Below, piece after piece: positions 15,075 to 24,600 of a stretch of 39,708 nt of DNA. This stretch comes from Candidatus Zambryskibacteria bacterium RIFCSPHIGHO2_02_FULL_43_14. GTDB taxonomy: Bacteria; Patescibacteriota; Minisyncoccia; Phycocordibacterales; Zambryskibacteraceae. Location of the stretch: contig MHVR01000004.1 in the NCBI GenBank assembly GCA_001825315.1, positions 12,469 to 52,176 of the forward strand. Direction: 5' to 3'. Position 1 is the first letter of the stretch. Each line of letters begins with the position of its first letter. The translations under genes were made by a program, and so were the position numbers. The notes under the pieces are model-generated. The model was not told where the DNA came from, searched no databases, and was given only the letters and a program-made list of their open reading frames with translations.

Positions 15075-16489
15075 AGACTTTTAAACTCTTCTTCCGCCTT
15101 GCCGTAATTTGAATAATCTATTTCAACAAAAGTGTTGAAACGAGTGTGATAGTCGAGTATGGCGTTACCCAGTGGACCATTCCTATGTTTGGCGATAATA
15201 AGTTCTTTCCTTTGAATCTCTTTCATTTTGCCATTTTCATCGCGAATATCATCTTCGTTGGAATGGATAAAGATAACCAAATCGGCATCCTGTTCAATCG
15301 AGCCGGAGTCTCGAAGATCGGAGAGTTTGGGTTTGCCACCGCGAGTCTCAACTGCACGCGAGAGCTGGGAAAGAGCAACAACAGGAATATTGAGCTCGCG
15401 AGCCAGATGTTTGAGCGAGCGAGATATTTCGGTAACCTGTTGGACCATCGAATCGTTGGTGCGCGCGCTTGAAGGTGCCATAAGTTGAAGATAGTCAACG
15501 ATTAAAAGTTTAAGTCCTTTCTCGATCTTGAGTTTGCGCGCTGCTGAACGCATCTTCATGATAGTGTTGCCCGGTTGGTCATCAATGTAAATGGGAGTGC
15601 GCGAGAGCTCATCGAGCGAATCGCGAATGTTTTTAAAAACATCATCACGCCAAGTGCCTTTCTGAATTCTAATACCTTTTCTGATAATAGAAGAATCAGT
15701 GCGTGACTGGGCAGCCACAATACGATCAACAAGTTGGTCCGCGCTCATCTCGAGAGAAAATATACCCACGGGAGTCTGATAGATGTTTGCAGTGCGTCTC
15801 GCAATATCGAGCGCTAAGGCAGTTTTGCCAACCGAAGGACGGGCGGCAATAATGATAAGGTCGGAATTTTGGAACCCGCCCAAAATGTCATCGAGTGATT
15901 TATATCCGGTATGCACGCCACGTAGTTCGTGTTCCGCGCTAGAGAGTTTCTCGAAACGCTCGAAGGCTTCGTGGAGCAGAGGAACAAGATCTTTGAAACG
16001 GGTTGAACCAGCGAAATGCTCGGTGATGTCGAAAACTTTTTTCTCCGCTTGGTCTAAGATCTCCTCGAGATCACCTGCTTCGTTGAAACCAAGATGAGAA
16101 AGATGTTCAGAAGCTTCTATAAGCTGACGCATCATATACTTCTTCATCACAATTTCGGCATAGTGTTTAGCATTGGCCGAAGAGGGAACAGCAGAAGATA
16201 GTTCGGTGAGGAAGGTAACTCCACCAATACGTTCAAGCAGTTCTTTCTCCTTCAGTCTTGAGGAAAGGGAAAGGATATCTATCGGCTGATGCTTACCGAA
16301 GAGTTCAAGCATCGTCTCAAAAATAGTTTTATGTTTCTCAAAATAAAAAGAGGCCGGAATAACAATATCGAGCACTTCGTAGATAGCGTCGGGACGAAGC
16401 ATGATGGAACCAAGCAACGCCATCTCCGCCTCAAGACTATGTGGTGGAACGCGCAGACCAGTTTTTTCATCAAGAGTCAGGATATGCAT
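15071..16489 (-). CDS. dnaB: Replicative DNA helicase DnaB
   Basis: RVPPHSLEAEMALLGSIML..., Walker A ARPSVGKTALALDIA, IVDYLQLM. Confidence 0.95.
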   Translation of the reverse strand: MHILTLDEKTGLRVPPHSLEAEMALLGSIMLRPDAIYEVLDIVIPASFYFEKHKTIFETMLELFGKHQPIDILSLSSRLKEKELLERIGGVTFLTELSSAVPSSANAKHYAEIVMKKYMMRQLIEASEHLSHLGFNEAGDLEEILDQAEKKVFDITEHFAGSTRFKDLVPLLHEAFERFEKLSSAEHELRGVHTGYKSLDDILGGFQNSDLIIIAARPSVGKTALALDIARRTANIYQTPVGIFSLEMSADQLVDRIVAAQSRTDSSIIRKGIRIQKGTWRDDVFKNIRDSLDELSRTPIYIDDQPGNTIMKMRSAARKLKIEKGLKLLIVDYLQLMAPSSARTNDSMVQQVTEISRSLKHLARELNIPVVALSQLSRAVETRGGKPKLSDLRDSGSIEQDADLVIFIHSNEDDIRDENGKMKEIQRKELIIAKHRNGPLGNAILDYHTRFNTFVEIDYSNYGKAEEEFKSL

Positions 16490-16568
16490 AACACTATGCT
16501 ACCAGTCCGTATGAAGTTGGCAATCTGGAAATTGGTGAAAAACTAGTGTGCAAGTTGGGGAGAACGGA

Positions 16569-17975
16569 TTATAACTTTGAAATTTTTTGGCCTGAAGCCG
16601 TATCTTCAACCACAAACCCGAGATTTTTGATTTGCTCACGGAGTTTATCGGCTTTTTGGTAGTCACCGGTTGCACGAACAGATTCTCGTTTATTTATCAA
16701 CTTCTGAACTTCTTCTGGAATATCTTTAATTTCAAATTCATTATGTTCCAAATCAAGTCCGAGCACTTTGTCAAAATTGAGAAGTGTGGCGTATTTGTCG
16801 GCAGGGGAGATCGACTCATCTTTAACAAGCTTCCAAACCACCGCAAGTGCCTCTGGTGTATTGAGATCATTTTCAAGAGTGTCAGTAAATTCTTTGACAT
16901 ACATAAGAGAGAGCTCAACAGAAGTCGTGTCAACGTGGTATGTCGACACGGTCTCTTTCAATTTGCGATAAGCATTTTGAGCGGCTTCAAGAGCCTCCCA
17001 AGAAAAAATAACTGGAGTTCGGTAATGAGCCATGAGTAAGAGGTAACGATAGGCAAGAGGATTAAAGCCCTTTTCGACTAGAATCTTAAGAGTAATTTGA
17101 TTACCTTTCGACTTAGCCATTTTATCTACCCCGCGAAGCTTTAGCGAAGTAGGGGCATCTGCTACATTTACAAACTCGTTATGGAGCCAGTAATGAGCAA
17201 GTTCGCATCCGCAGGCACTCTCTGATTGGGCAATCTCATTGTTGTGATGAATAGACGCCAGATCTATGCCGCCGGTGTGAATGTCAAAAGTGTTACCGAG
17301 ATATTTGGTGGACATGACCGAGCACTCAAGATGCCAGCCGGGAAAACCCTGACCCCACGGGCTAGGAAAACCAAGATTGGAATTAAATTTCCAGAGAGCG
17401 AAGTCTTGAGAATTTCGCTTCTCCAAATTTTGTTCGATTCTAGACTCTCCATCCTTACTTATCCGGCCCAATTTCCCGTAATGCTTATCCCTTGAGGTGT
17501 CGAAATATATGCCGTCAGAAGTTTTGTAAGTGAAGTCTTTTCCTTCGAGAATTTTTATGAGCTCAATTTGTTCGGGTATATGCTCGCTGGCTTTCGGCAA
17601 CACATGCGGCATTTCTATATTAAGTTTGACAATATCTTCTTTGAAACGTTCGGTGTAAAAATCGCCAAGCTCTTTCATAGACTTCATGCTCACAGTCTTA
17701 CCCTCACGCTTGAGCCCTTTGATTATCTTGTCTTCTCCTTCGTCATTGTTACCGCCGATACCGACGTCGGTAATATTCATCACTTGTCTGACTTCGAATT
17801 CGAAAAACTCAAACGCTCTGCGGATAATATCAGCCAGAAGAAAGGATCGAAGGTTGCCTATATGGACGTAGTCATAAACCGTTGGACCGCAGTGATACAT
17901 CCACACCTCTCTGGGTCTGATAGGTTTAAATTCTTCAAGCCCGTCTGTCAAGGTGTTATAAAGTTTTATAGTCAC
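16569..17975 (-). CDS. cysS: Cysteinyl-tRNA synthetase (GTG start)
   Basis: MTIKLYNTLTDGLEEFKPIRPREVWMYHCGPTVYDYVHIGNLRSFL; KMAKSKGNQ (KMSKS) motif. Confidence 0.95.
   Translation of the reverse strand: MTIKLYNTLTDGLEEFKPIRPREVWMYHCGPTVYDYVHIGNLRSFLLADIIRRAFEFFEFEVRQVMNITDVGIGGNNDEGEDKIIKGLKREGKTVSMKSMKELGDFYTERFKEDIVKLNIEMPHVLPKASEHIPEQIELIKILEGKDFTYKTSDGIYFDTSRDKHYGKLGRISKDGESRIEQNLEKRNSQDFALWKFNSNLGFPSPWGQGFPGWHLECSVMSTKYLGNTFDIHTGGIDLASIHHNNEIAQSESACGCELAHYWLHNEFVNVADAPTSLKLRGVDKMAKSKGNQITLKILVEKGFNPLAYRYLLLMAHYRTPVIFSWEALEAAQNAYRKLKETVSTYHVDTTSVELSLMYVKEFTDTLENDLNTPEALAVVWKLVKDESISPADKYATLLNFDKVLGLDLEHNEFEIKDIPEEVQKLINKRESVRATGDYQKADKLREQIKNLGFVVEDTASGQKISKL
17127..17155. repeat. GC-rich repeat-like element inside cysS
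   Basis: CTACCCCGCGAAGCTTTAGCGAAGTAGGGG: CCCC/GGGG ends and a duplicated GCGAAG, encoding PTSLKLRGV before the KMSKS loop. Confidence 0.55.
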
Positions 17976-18003
17976 GTATGTATTATATGATAGAATACTG
18001 GAA

Positions 18004-19224
18004 ATGGAATTTTTAAGAAGACACGCCGCACTTTTCGTACTTGGAGTGATTATCGCTTTTGGTTCTTACAATCTAGGACTCAACTCCGGGACAAAGAATG
18101 TATCTGCAACGATAACCAGAGTGGAAAACGCGACGGAAGAGGGATTATCCGATGTTGACTTCGCGCCTTTTTGGAGAGCTTGGAATCTTATCAATGAAAA
18201 ATATGTGCCGGCGAGCACCACGGCCAAAACGGTAGATAATCAAGAAAAAGTTTGGGGAGCTATCGGGGGATTAGCGGAATCGCTTGGTGACCCTTACACA
18301 GTATTTTTTCCGCCAGTGGAATCAAAACTTTTTGAAGATGATATCCGCGGTAATTTCGAGGGAGTGGGCATGGAGGTAGTAGCTCAGGAAGGCGCTATCA
18401 CTGTCATCGCGCCGCTGAAAAATTCTCCGGCATCGCGAGCCGGTATTATAGCCGGTGATAGAATTATTAAAATTGGTAGTAAAGAAACAGTTAATCTCTC
18501 TACTGAAGATGCCGTGCAACTTATCCGCGGACCGAAAGGTACTCAAGTAACTCTGACGATCTTCAGAAACGGCACTAAAGAACCGTTTGAGATGAAGGTC
18601 ACTAGGGACGTGATAGATATACCGACTATCGACACTCGAGAATTGCCCGGAGGTATCTTCGTTATAGAACTCTACAGTTTCTCTGCTTCATCCCCAAACC
18701 TTTTCCGCGCGGCTTTGCGAGAATTCATTCTTTCCGGCAACGATAAGCTTATTCTTGATCTCCGAGGCAATCCCGGAGGTTATTTGGAAGCGGCAATAGA
18801 CATGGCTAGCTGGTTTTTACCCTCAAGCGCTGTGGTAGTGAAAGAAGACTTCAGCATAAATAGGGACGAGAAAGTTTATCGAAGCAAGGGTTATGATATA
18901 TTTAGAGATGACTTAAAATTCGTGATATTGGTGGATGGAGGTTCTGCTTCCGCTTCGGAAATATTGGCGGGCGCTCTCTCGGAACACGGTAGAGCAATTT
19001 TGGTGGGGGATAAAACTTTCGGCAAGGGATCTGTTCAGGAATTAGTGGACATCACTCCGGAGACTTCTCTCAAAATTACTATTGCTCGTTGGCTCACTCC
19101 CAACGGTCTCTCCATCTCTCAAGATGGTATTGAACCGAAGTTTGTTGTTAAATACAGTGTGGCGGACAGAGAAGCTAACCGCGACCCCCAGCTCGATAAA
19201 GCTATTGAAATTTTATCAAAATAA
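18004..19224 (+). CDS. ctpA: S41 family C-terminal processing peptidase
   Basis: N-terminal anchor, PDZ region (GNFEGVGMEVVAQEGAITVIAPLKNSPASRAGI), catalytic GGSASASEILAGALSEHGRAILVGDKTFGKGSVQE. Confidence 0.93.
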   Translation: MEFLRRHAALFVLGVIIAFGSYNLGLNSGTKNVSATITRVENATEEGLSDVDFAPFWRAWNLINEKYVPASTTAKTVDNQEKVWGAIGGLAESLGDPYTVFFPPVESKLFEDDIRGNFEGVGMEVVAQEGAITVIAPLKNSPASRAGIIAGDRIIKIGSKETVNLSTEDAVQLIRGPKGTQVTLTIFRNGTKEPFEMKVTRDVIDIPTIDTRELPGGIFVIELYSFSASSPNLFRAALREFILSGNDKLILDLRGNPGGYLEAAIDMASWFLPSSAVVVKEDFSINRDEKVYRSKGYDIFRDDLKFVILVDGGSASASEILAGALSEHGRAILVGDKTFGKGSVQELVDITPETSLKITIARWLTPNGLSISQDGIEPKFVVKYSVADREANRDPQLDKAIEILSK

Positions 19225-19225
19225 A

Positions 19226-19534
19226 ATGAAAGTTATCTTACTCAAAGATATAAAAGGGGTAGGGAAGAGATTTGAAGAAAAGAATGTTTCTGATGGCTAT
19301 GCCAACAATTTTTTAATCACAAAAAATCTCGCGGTGCCTGTAAATCCAACTTCTTTAAACATGGTCAAACAAATGAAGGAGCGGGGAGAGAAAAAGAAAG
19401 AAGAGGAGGAGAAAGAAATAAACGAAAAATTATCGAAGCGTCATGAGAAACACGAAGCGCTTGAGAAATTCAGACAGACCTCTGCCATGTCAAAACAAAC
19501 TACGTCCTTAGGGGGGCAGGAACAACGTGCATGA
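19226..19534 (+). CDS. rplI: Short bL9-like ribosomal protein (102 aa, no C-terminal domain)
   Basis: [39 protein letters not shown] matches the bL9 N-domain, then a charged helix and a low-complexity tail. Start internal to ORF 19082. Confidence 0.85.
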   Translation: MKVILLKDIKGVGKRFEEKNVSDGYANNFLITKNLAVPVNPTSLNMVKQMKERGEKKKEEEEKEINEKLSKRHEKHEALEKFRQTSAMSKQTTSLGGQEQRA

Positions 19535-19790
19535 CCTTCTTCTTTATAACTTTATTGTCGAAATGGATCAAACGTTTGTAGTTGAGAACCACTAAACCAT
19601 CTCTGAGAGCCATGAGAGTATGGTCTTTACCCATCAAGACATTTTTACCTGGGAGCACATCGGAGCCGCGCTGACGCACCAAGATAGAGCCGACTTTAGC
19701 GAAGCCGCCCGGGGTAACCTTGATTCCTAGATATTTTGGATTAGAATCTCGGCCATTTCTAGTTGTACCTGCTGATTTCTTGTGTGCCAT
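19500..19790 (-). CDS. rpmA: 50S ribosomal protein bL27
   Basis: [51 protein letters not shown]. Confidence 0.96.
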   Translation of the reverse strand: MAHKKSAGTTRNGRDSNPKYLGIKVTPGGFAKVGSILVRQRGSDVLPGKNVLMGKDHTLMALRDGLVVLNYKRLIHFDNKVIKKKVMHVVPAPLRT

Positions 19791-19807
19791 ATGTATAATT
19801 AGACCTT

Positions 19808-20212
19808 ATGAATATAGCAGAGACAGTCTCTTATGACAAGGATGGCCATATTGAACGTTTTCCGCTCTTTCGGAAGCTATTTTTATCGCTCGTTATTATA
19901 TTAGTCGCTTTGCTTTCATTCGGCATTGGCCAATTATCTGTGACTGGAGATAGGGAACCAATAAAAATCGAGTATGACCAGAGTCTTACGGAACAAACTG
20001 CAACAGTTGTAAATGCAGTCCAAGCAGTGCCTGCACCGCGTAATTCTATCCAACAGAGCGAAGTGGTGGTATCCAAAAACAGCACTAAATATCATTACTC
20101 TCATTGTTCTGGCGCCAAGCAAATCAAAGAGGAGAACAAGATTATTTTTGCCACGCCGACAGCAGCAGAAGCAGCCGGCTACACTCTGGCCGCCAATTGT
20201 AAACCAAAATAA
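19808..20212 (+). CDS. Membrane-anchored protein with Ada metal-binding-like C-terminal domain
   Basis: N-terminal [46 protein letters not shown] resembles the KYHxxxCxxAxxIxxxNxxxFxxxxxAxxAGYxxCxxC pattern. Confidence 0.7.
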   Translation: MNIAETVSYDKDGHIERFPLFRKLFLSLVIILVALLSFGIGQLSVTGDREPIKIEYDQSLTEQTATVVNAVQAVPAPRNSIQQSEVVVSKNSTKYHYSHCSGAKQIKEENKIIFATPTAAEAAGYTLAANCKPK

Positions 20213-21489
20213 TGCAGACTTTACAGACACGAGCCACGGAATTGAAAAGGTCTCTTTCTTTGGGGCTGTTTCTTGCCTATAGACAAATCAGGAGGTCAAA
20301 TATTTGGACTACTGTATTGATTGTCTTTGTGATGACTCTCACTTTCCTAAACTTGGTGGTAGTGAGAGGGATACTGGTTGGCTTGATTCAAGGGTCAACA
20401 GATGTTTATAAGAAATACTACGCCGGAGATATCATTATTTCTACTTTGCCGAAAAAAGGTTTTATAGAAAATAGTCCAAATATTATCAATATCATTGATA
20501 ATATGCCGTGGGTAGAAAGTTATTCTCCCAGATATATTGAGAGTGGTCGGGTAGAGGCAGAGTATAAAACAAAATTGAGAGAAACGGATGCCGCCAATGA
20601 AGCAGGAGGCATCGTTGCCGGCATTAATCCCATGAAGGAGGAAGAGACTACGCAACTCTCATCTAAGGTCGTGGAGGGAACATATCTTTCTTCATCCGAT
20701 ACCGATAGCATACTCTTAGGATCAAATTTGTTAAAAAAATATACTCCCGTAGAGGCGCCGGGACTACTTCTTCTTGAACGCGTTGAGATAGGAGATAGGA
20801 TACGTCTGACAGTCGCCGAGAACGTCCGCGAATTTACTGTGAAAGGTATCGTTCAGTCGAAAACGGAGTTGGACCAACGCATTATTATGCTAGACTCCAC
20901 TCTCCGCAACCTTATTGGTAGAGGTGATTACAATGTGGATGAGATAGCGATTAAATTGATACCTAGCGCGGATGTCTCCGTAGTCAAAGAAGCTCTTTTG
21001 AAAAGCGGGGTGGGAGAAAGGGCGAAAGTCCAAACTGCGGACGAAGCTCTGCCGAGCTTCCTGATTGATATTAAAAATACTTTCGCTTTACTTGGCAATG
21101 TTGTTGGTTCCATCGGATTGATAGTGGCTTCCATCACTATCTTTATCGTCATCTTCATTAACGCTATCACTAGACGTAAATATATCGGCATTCTCAAAGG
21201 TATCGGGATAAATTCCACTGCCATAGAATTCGCTTACGTTATTCAATCTATTTTCTATGCAGTGTTGGGTATTATATGCGGTATGACTATTCTTTATACC
21301 ATCCTAGTGCCTTATATTGCCGCTCATCCGATTAGATTTCCATTCTCTGATGGTATTCTGGTCGCCGAACTCTCAGCGACATTGATACGCGCCGGACTTT
21401 TACTCTTTGCCACACTTATCGCTGGTTACATTCCAGCGCACATCGTGGTCAAGCAGAACACTTTAGATGCCATCCTTGGCAAAACATAA
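20212..21489 (+). CDS. ABC transporter permease (MacB/FtsX-like)
   Basis: N-terminal TM, large extracytoplasmic region, three C-terminal TMs, FtsX/MacB arrangement; followed by ATPase and adaptor. Confidence 0.88.
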   Translation: MQTLQTRATELKRSLSLGLFLAYRQIRRSNIWTTVLIVFVMTLTFLNLVVVRGILVGLIQGSTDVYKKYYAGDIIISTLPKKGFIENSPNIINIIDNMPWVESYSPRYIESGRVEAEYKTKLRETDAANEAGGIVAGINPMKEEETTQLSSKVVEGTYLSSSDTDSILLGSNLLKKYTPVEAPGLLLLERVEIGDRIRLTVAENVREFTVKGIVQSKTELDQRIIMLDSTLRNLIGRGDYNVDEIAIKLIPSADVSVVKEALLKSGVGERAKVQTADEALPSFLIDIKNTFALLGNVVGSIGLIVASITIFIVIFINAITRRKYIGILKGIGINSTAIEFAYVIQSIFYAVLGIICGMTILYTILVPYIAAHPIRFPFSDGILVAELSATLIRAGLLLFATLIAGYIPAHIVVKQNTLDAILGKT

Positions 21490-21495
21490 AAAAAT

Positions 21496-22176
21496 ATGAT
21501 CGAAGCTAAAAATCTTTCAAAAAAATTCGAGAGCGGGGAAGAAACCCTTATCGCTGTTAATGATGTCTCTTTTGTGGTTAAAACTGGAGAATTTGTTACT
21601 ATTACCGGCCGTTCCGGCTCTGGAAAAAGTACTTTAATGTACCAACTTAGCTTACTCGACCATCCCAGTGCCGGGCGTATCTTAATAGACGGACAAGATG
21701 TCACAGACTTATCCGAAGAAGTAAGAACCAACATCAGACTACGTTCTCTCGGCTTTATATTTCAAGATTATGCCCTTATTCCAGAACTCTCCGCTCTTGA
21801 GAATGTACTTATTCCACTTTTAATGCGAGGCATGTTAAAACCTGCGGCGGAAAATCAGGCCAAAAAATCTCTAGAGCGTATAGGATTGGGTGACCGCTTA
21901 AGCCATCTGCCATCGGAACTTTCCGGCGGTCAACAGCAACGCGTCTCTATAGCGAGAGCCATAGCCCATGAGCCAAAGATAATCTTCGCCGACGAACCCA
22001 CGGCCAACCTAGACTCCGAATCATCAAAGCTGGTTATAAAAAATATTTTGGAATTAAATCAAGAAGGGCAGACTATCCTCATGGTTACTCACGAACCAGA
22101 ATATGCTAGGATGGCACACCGAGTCATTACCCTTTTGGATGGCAAAATTTCAAGCGATAAAAGAAATGCTGTATAG
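21496..22176 (+). CDS. ABC transporter ATP-binding protein (MacB/LolD-like)
   Basis: Walker A GRSGSGKST, signature LSGGQQQRVSIARAI, Walker B IIFADEPTANLD. Confidence 0.95.
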   Translation: MIEAKNLSKKFESGEETLIAVNDVSFVVKTGEFVTITGRSGSGKSTLMYQLSLLDHPSAGRILIDGQDVTDLSEEVRTNIRLRSLGFIFQDYALIPELSALENVLIPLLMRGMLKPAAENQAKKSLERIGLGDRLSHLPSELSGGQQQRVSIARAIAHEPKIIFADEPTANLDSESSKLVIKNILELNQEGQTILMVTHEPEYARMAHRVITLLDGKISSDKRNAV

Positions 22177-22195
22177 TTACAAAAACATTGTAGAT

Positions 22196-23692
22196 ATGTT
22201 TAAAAAACTCCTGATTAAGACCAAGAGAAGATATGCAGTTTTGACGACCTTGGCTTTGTTTATGATAGTGATATGGTTCAATATATTCGGTTTCCAGAGC
22301 CAAACTGTTATAGTTAAGGCAGAAAGAGGAACGGTGGAAGAAGAAGTGCTTGTCACTGGTAAAACTCGCTCTCGTCAGGAAGTGGACCTCGGTTTCGAAG
22401 TCGGCGGGAAAATTTCGACGCTAAATGTGCAGATTGGTTCGCCGGTAATAAGCGGAGATACGCTTATAAAGTTGGACCAATCAAGTTTTAGAGCAAGTCT
22501 CCGAAAAGCAGAGGCCAAACTTACAGAAGCTCTGGTCGAACTTGAGTCTGCCCAGGGAGAAATCGAGAATGCGTATCAGACACACTCAACTAATGTCAAA
22601 AACGCTTATACGAAAGCAGACGATGCCGTGAGAAATGATGTAGACCAATTTTTCACTAACTCTAGAACATCTCAAGCTATGTTCAATCCTTCCATAGAGG
22701 ATAGCGGTTTGACATATTCAGGAGGTATTAGTCAAACGACTAAGTCAGAATTATCTTGGAAACGAGTAGAAATAGAAAAGCTTCTTACCGAATGGGAATT
22801 ATCTCAAAAAAATTTAGGAAAAGGGGAGAATCTCTCCGACGCCTATCAGCTGGCGCAAAATAATCTACATACTGTGCGTGATTTTTTAGACGATGTGGCT
22901 CTGGCCATTAACTCTCTCGGGTCAATCGGCTTTCAATACGATGCTACCATCCAAGGATACAAAAACACGGTGAGCGAAGCGAGAAACAAAGTCAACATGG
23001 CTCTCTCGGACATGATTGTGTCTAGAGACAAGCTTGGCAGTGCCCCAAAAACCACTTCTGAGACAGAGTACAATAAAGTATTAATAGAGGAAGCGCGAGT
23101 GGAGTCGCTGAGAGCAGATGTTTCGAGTATAGAAGCTGATCTTGCTAAGACTGTTATCCATTCTCCCATCTCTGGGATAGTAACCAAACTTGAAGTAGAA
23201 AAAGGAGAGATAGTCAACTCTGGAGCTATCCTAATTTCTGTCATTTCAGAAAAAGAACTTCAGGTAGAAGCAAACGTCTCGGAAATAAATATCGGCAAAT
23301 TAGCGGTAGGGAACCAGGTGATCATTACTCTGGATGCCTTCCCGTCGGAGACTTATGATGGGGAAATTTTCTATATCGACCCGGGAGAAACCATTATAGA
23401 CAGAGTGCCCACTTATAAAATTTCAGTAAAGTTCAACGACCCTACTAAACCGGAGTTAAGAAGCGGGCTGACAGCCAATCTCAGCATCGTGACACGTAAG
23501 GTTGAGGAAGTTATAAAAGTACCTCTTTATGTTGTTGAGAAACAAGGCGACAAACATTTTGTCAAAATAAAAATAGGAAATGGCGACAATATCGAGAAAA
23601 AAGAGATTATAGTAGGACTACAAGGTAAGGATGGAAGTATAGAAGTTATCTCTGGTCTTTCAGAGGGTGAAGAAATCATAGCTGATTTATAG
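22196..23692 (+). CDS. HlyD/MacA-type periplasmic adaptor
   Basis: TM anchor, lipoyl-like halves (VDLGFEVGGKISTLNVQIGSPVISGDTLIKLD ... VIHSPISGIVTKLEVEKGEIVNSG) around a coiled coil. Start internal to ORF 22103. Confidence 0.88.
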   Translation: MFKKLLIKTKRRYAVLTTLALFMIVIWFNIFGFQSQTVIVKAERGTVEEEVLVTGKTRSRQEVDLGFEVGGKISTLNVQIGSPVISGDTLIKLDQSSFRASLRKAEAKLTEALVELESAQGEIENAYQTHSTNVKNAYTKADDAVRNDVDQFFTNSRTSQAMFNPSIEDSGLTYSGGISQTTKSELSWKRVEIEKLLTEWELSQKNLGKGENLSDAYQLAQNNLHTVRDFLDDVALAINSLGSIGFQYDATIQGYKNTVSEARNKVNMALSDMIVSRDKLGSAPKTTSETEYNKVLIEEARVESLRADVSSIEADLAKTVIHSPISGIVTKLEVEKGEIVNSGAILISVISEKELQVEANVSEINIGKLAVGNQVIITLDAFPSETYDGEIFYIDPGETIIDRVPTYKISVKFNDPTKPELRSGLTANLSIVTRKVEEVIKVPLYVVEKQGDKHFVKIKIGNGDNIEKKEIIVGLQGKDGSIEVISGLSEGEEIIADL

Positions 23693-23739
23693 AAAATACG
23701 GCTCAACAGAGCCATGATGTAATTATTACACAATATAAA

Positions 23740-23770
23740 TTGCTTGACAGCAAAGGTCTAATGTGATAGC
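23740..23770 (+). promoter_or_regulatory. Sigma70-like promoter upstream of the transglycosylase
   Basis: TTGACA, 17 bp, TAGCAT (gcTTGACAgcaaaggtctaatgtgaTAGCATac). Coordinates approximate. Confidence 0.6.
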
Positions 23771-23888
23771 ATACAAGCAAGTCAGCAGGTGCTGGCTTTT
23801 CGTTTAGGGGAGCTCTTACGGATACAGACACCTAAAATTAGAAGTTTATCCTAATGTTATTTTACAGCTTACGACGCTTAGCCTTCTC

Positions 23889-24326
23889 TTGAGTTTCTCT
23901 ACTTCTGCTGTCGCCGTATTGCCTGCGATACCTTCGCTCGTAATGCCTACGGCAGAGAAGAGAGAAGTCAAGGCCGCAGATTATCAGCCGATTACAGATC
24001 CGGAGAATGTCGAAAGATTCATTAATGACTATTTCGCCGATATTCCCATCCTTGCCGAAATTGCAAAGTGTGAGTCACGCTACCGCCAATTCAATTCAAA
24101 CGGCGGTGTGCTAAAAGGGAACAAAAATAGCTACGACAGAGGGGTGATGCAGATTAATGTCTTGTATCACGCCGAAATTGCCGAGAAACTTGGGCTAGAT
24201 ATCCATGATCTCGATGACAACGTCGCTTATGCGCGTTATCTCTACGAGAAACAGGGTGCCAAGCCCTGGATGTCCTCTTCATCCTGTTGGGCAAGATTCC
24301 ATCAATCTGAAATCGCTAAGAGATAA
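23889..24326 (+). CDS. Lysozyme-like/SLT-type transglycosylase, start codon uncertain
   Basis: IPILAEIAKCESRYRQFNSNGGVLKGNKNSYDRGVMQINVLYHAEIAEKLGLDI...NVAYARYLYEKQGAKPW. Annotated from TTG; no in-frame ATG upstream. Confidence 0.8.
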   Translation: MSFSTSAVAVLPAIPSLVMPTAEKREVKAADYQPITDPENVERFINDYFADIPILAEIAKCESRYRQFNSNGGVLKGNKNSYDRGVMQINVLYHAEIAEKLGLDIHDLDDNVAYARYLYEKQGAKPWMSSSSCWARFHQSEIAKR

Positions 24327-24330
24327 TCCT

Positions 24331-24364
24331 AAACAAACCCGTCACTTAATGACGGGTTTGTTTG
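24331..24364 (+). terminator. Rho-independent terminator of the transglycosylase gene
   Basis: AAACAAACCCGTCA-CTTAA-TGACGGGTTTGTTT. Confidence 0.9.
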
Positions 24365-24434
24365 TATGCAGGGTAGGGGGTTTTTGAGCTTAATTAGGTG
24401 TCGCACAATATATCTTTCACGACATCAGACCTGC

Positions 24435-24461
24435 AAAACAAAGGGCGTCACGAGGACGCCC
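24435..24461 (-). terminator. Terminator overlapping the stop codon of the 50-aa microprotein gene
   Basis: Minus strand GGGCGTC-CTCGT-GACGCCC followed by TTTGTTTT. Confidence 0.75.
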
Positions 24462-24600
24462 CCCTTATGGTCTTGTCGGCCGCATATTCTGTGCACAGAG
24501 GCGCGTGACCGTAGCACGGCACTGGCACATCGGAACAGCCGACACACTGTTCCGGAATGTTCACTGGCTTTACTACAATAATTTTTTCTGGCTTGGACAT
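24448..24600 (-). CDS. Cys-rich microprotein (50 aa), not in the ORF track
   Basis: MSKPEKIIVVKPVNIPEQCVGCSDVPVPCYGHAPLCTEYAADKTIRGASS*; SD GGGGAGGAGGGATTGATG, TATAAT upstream, terminator at the 3' end. Confidence 0.65.
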   Translation of the reverse strand: MSKPEKIIVVKPVNIPEQCVGCSDVPVPCYGHAPLCTEYAADKTIRGASS

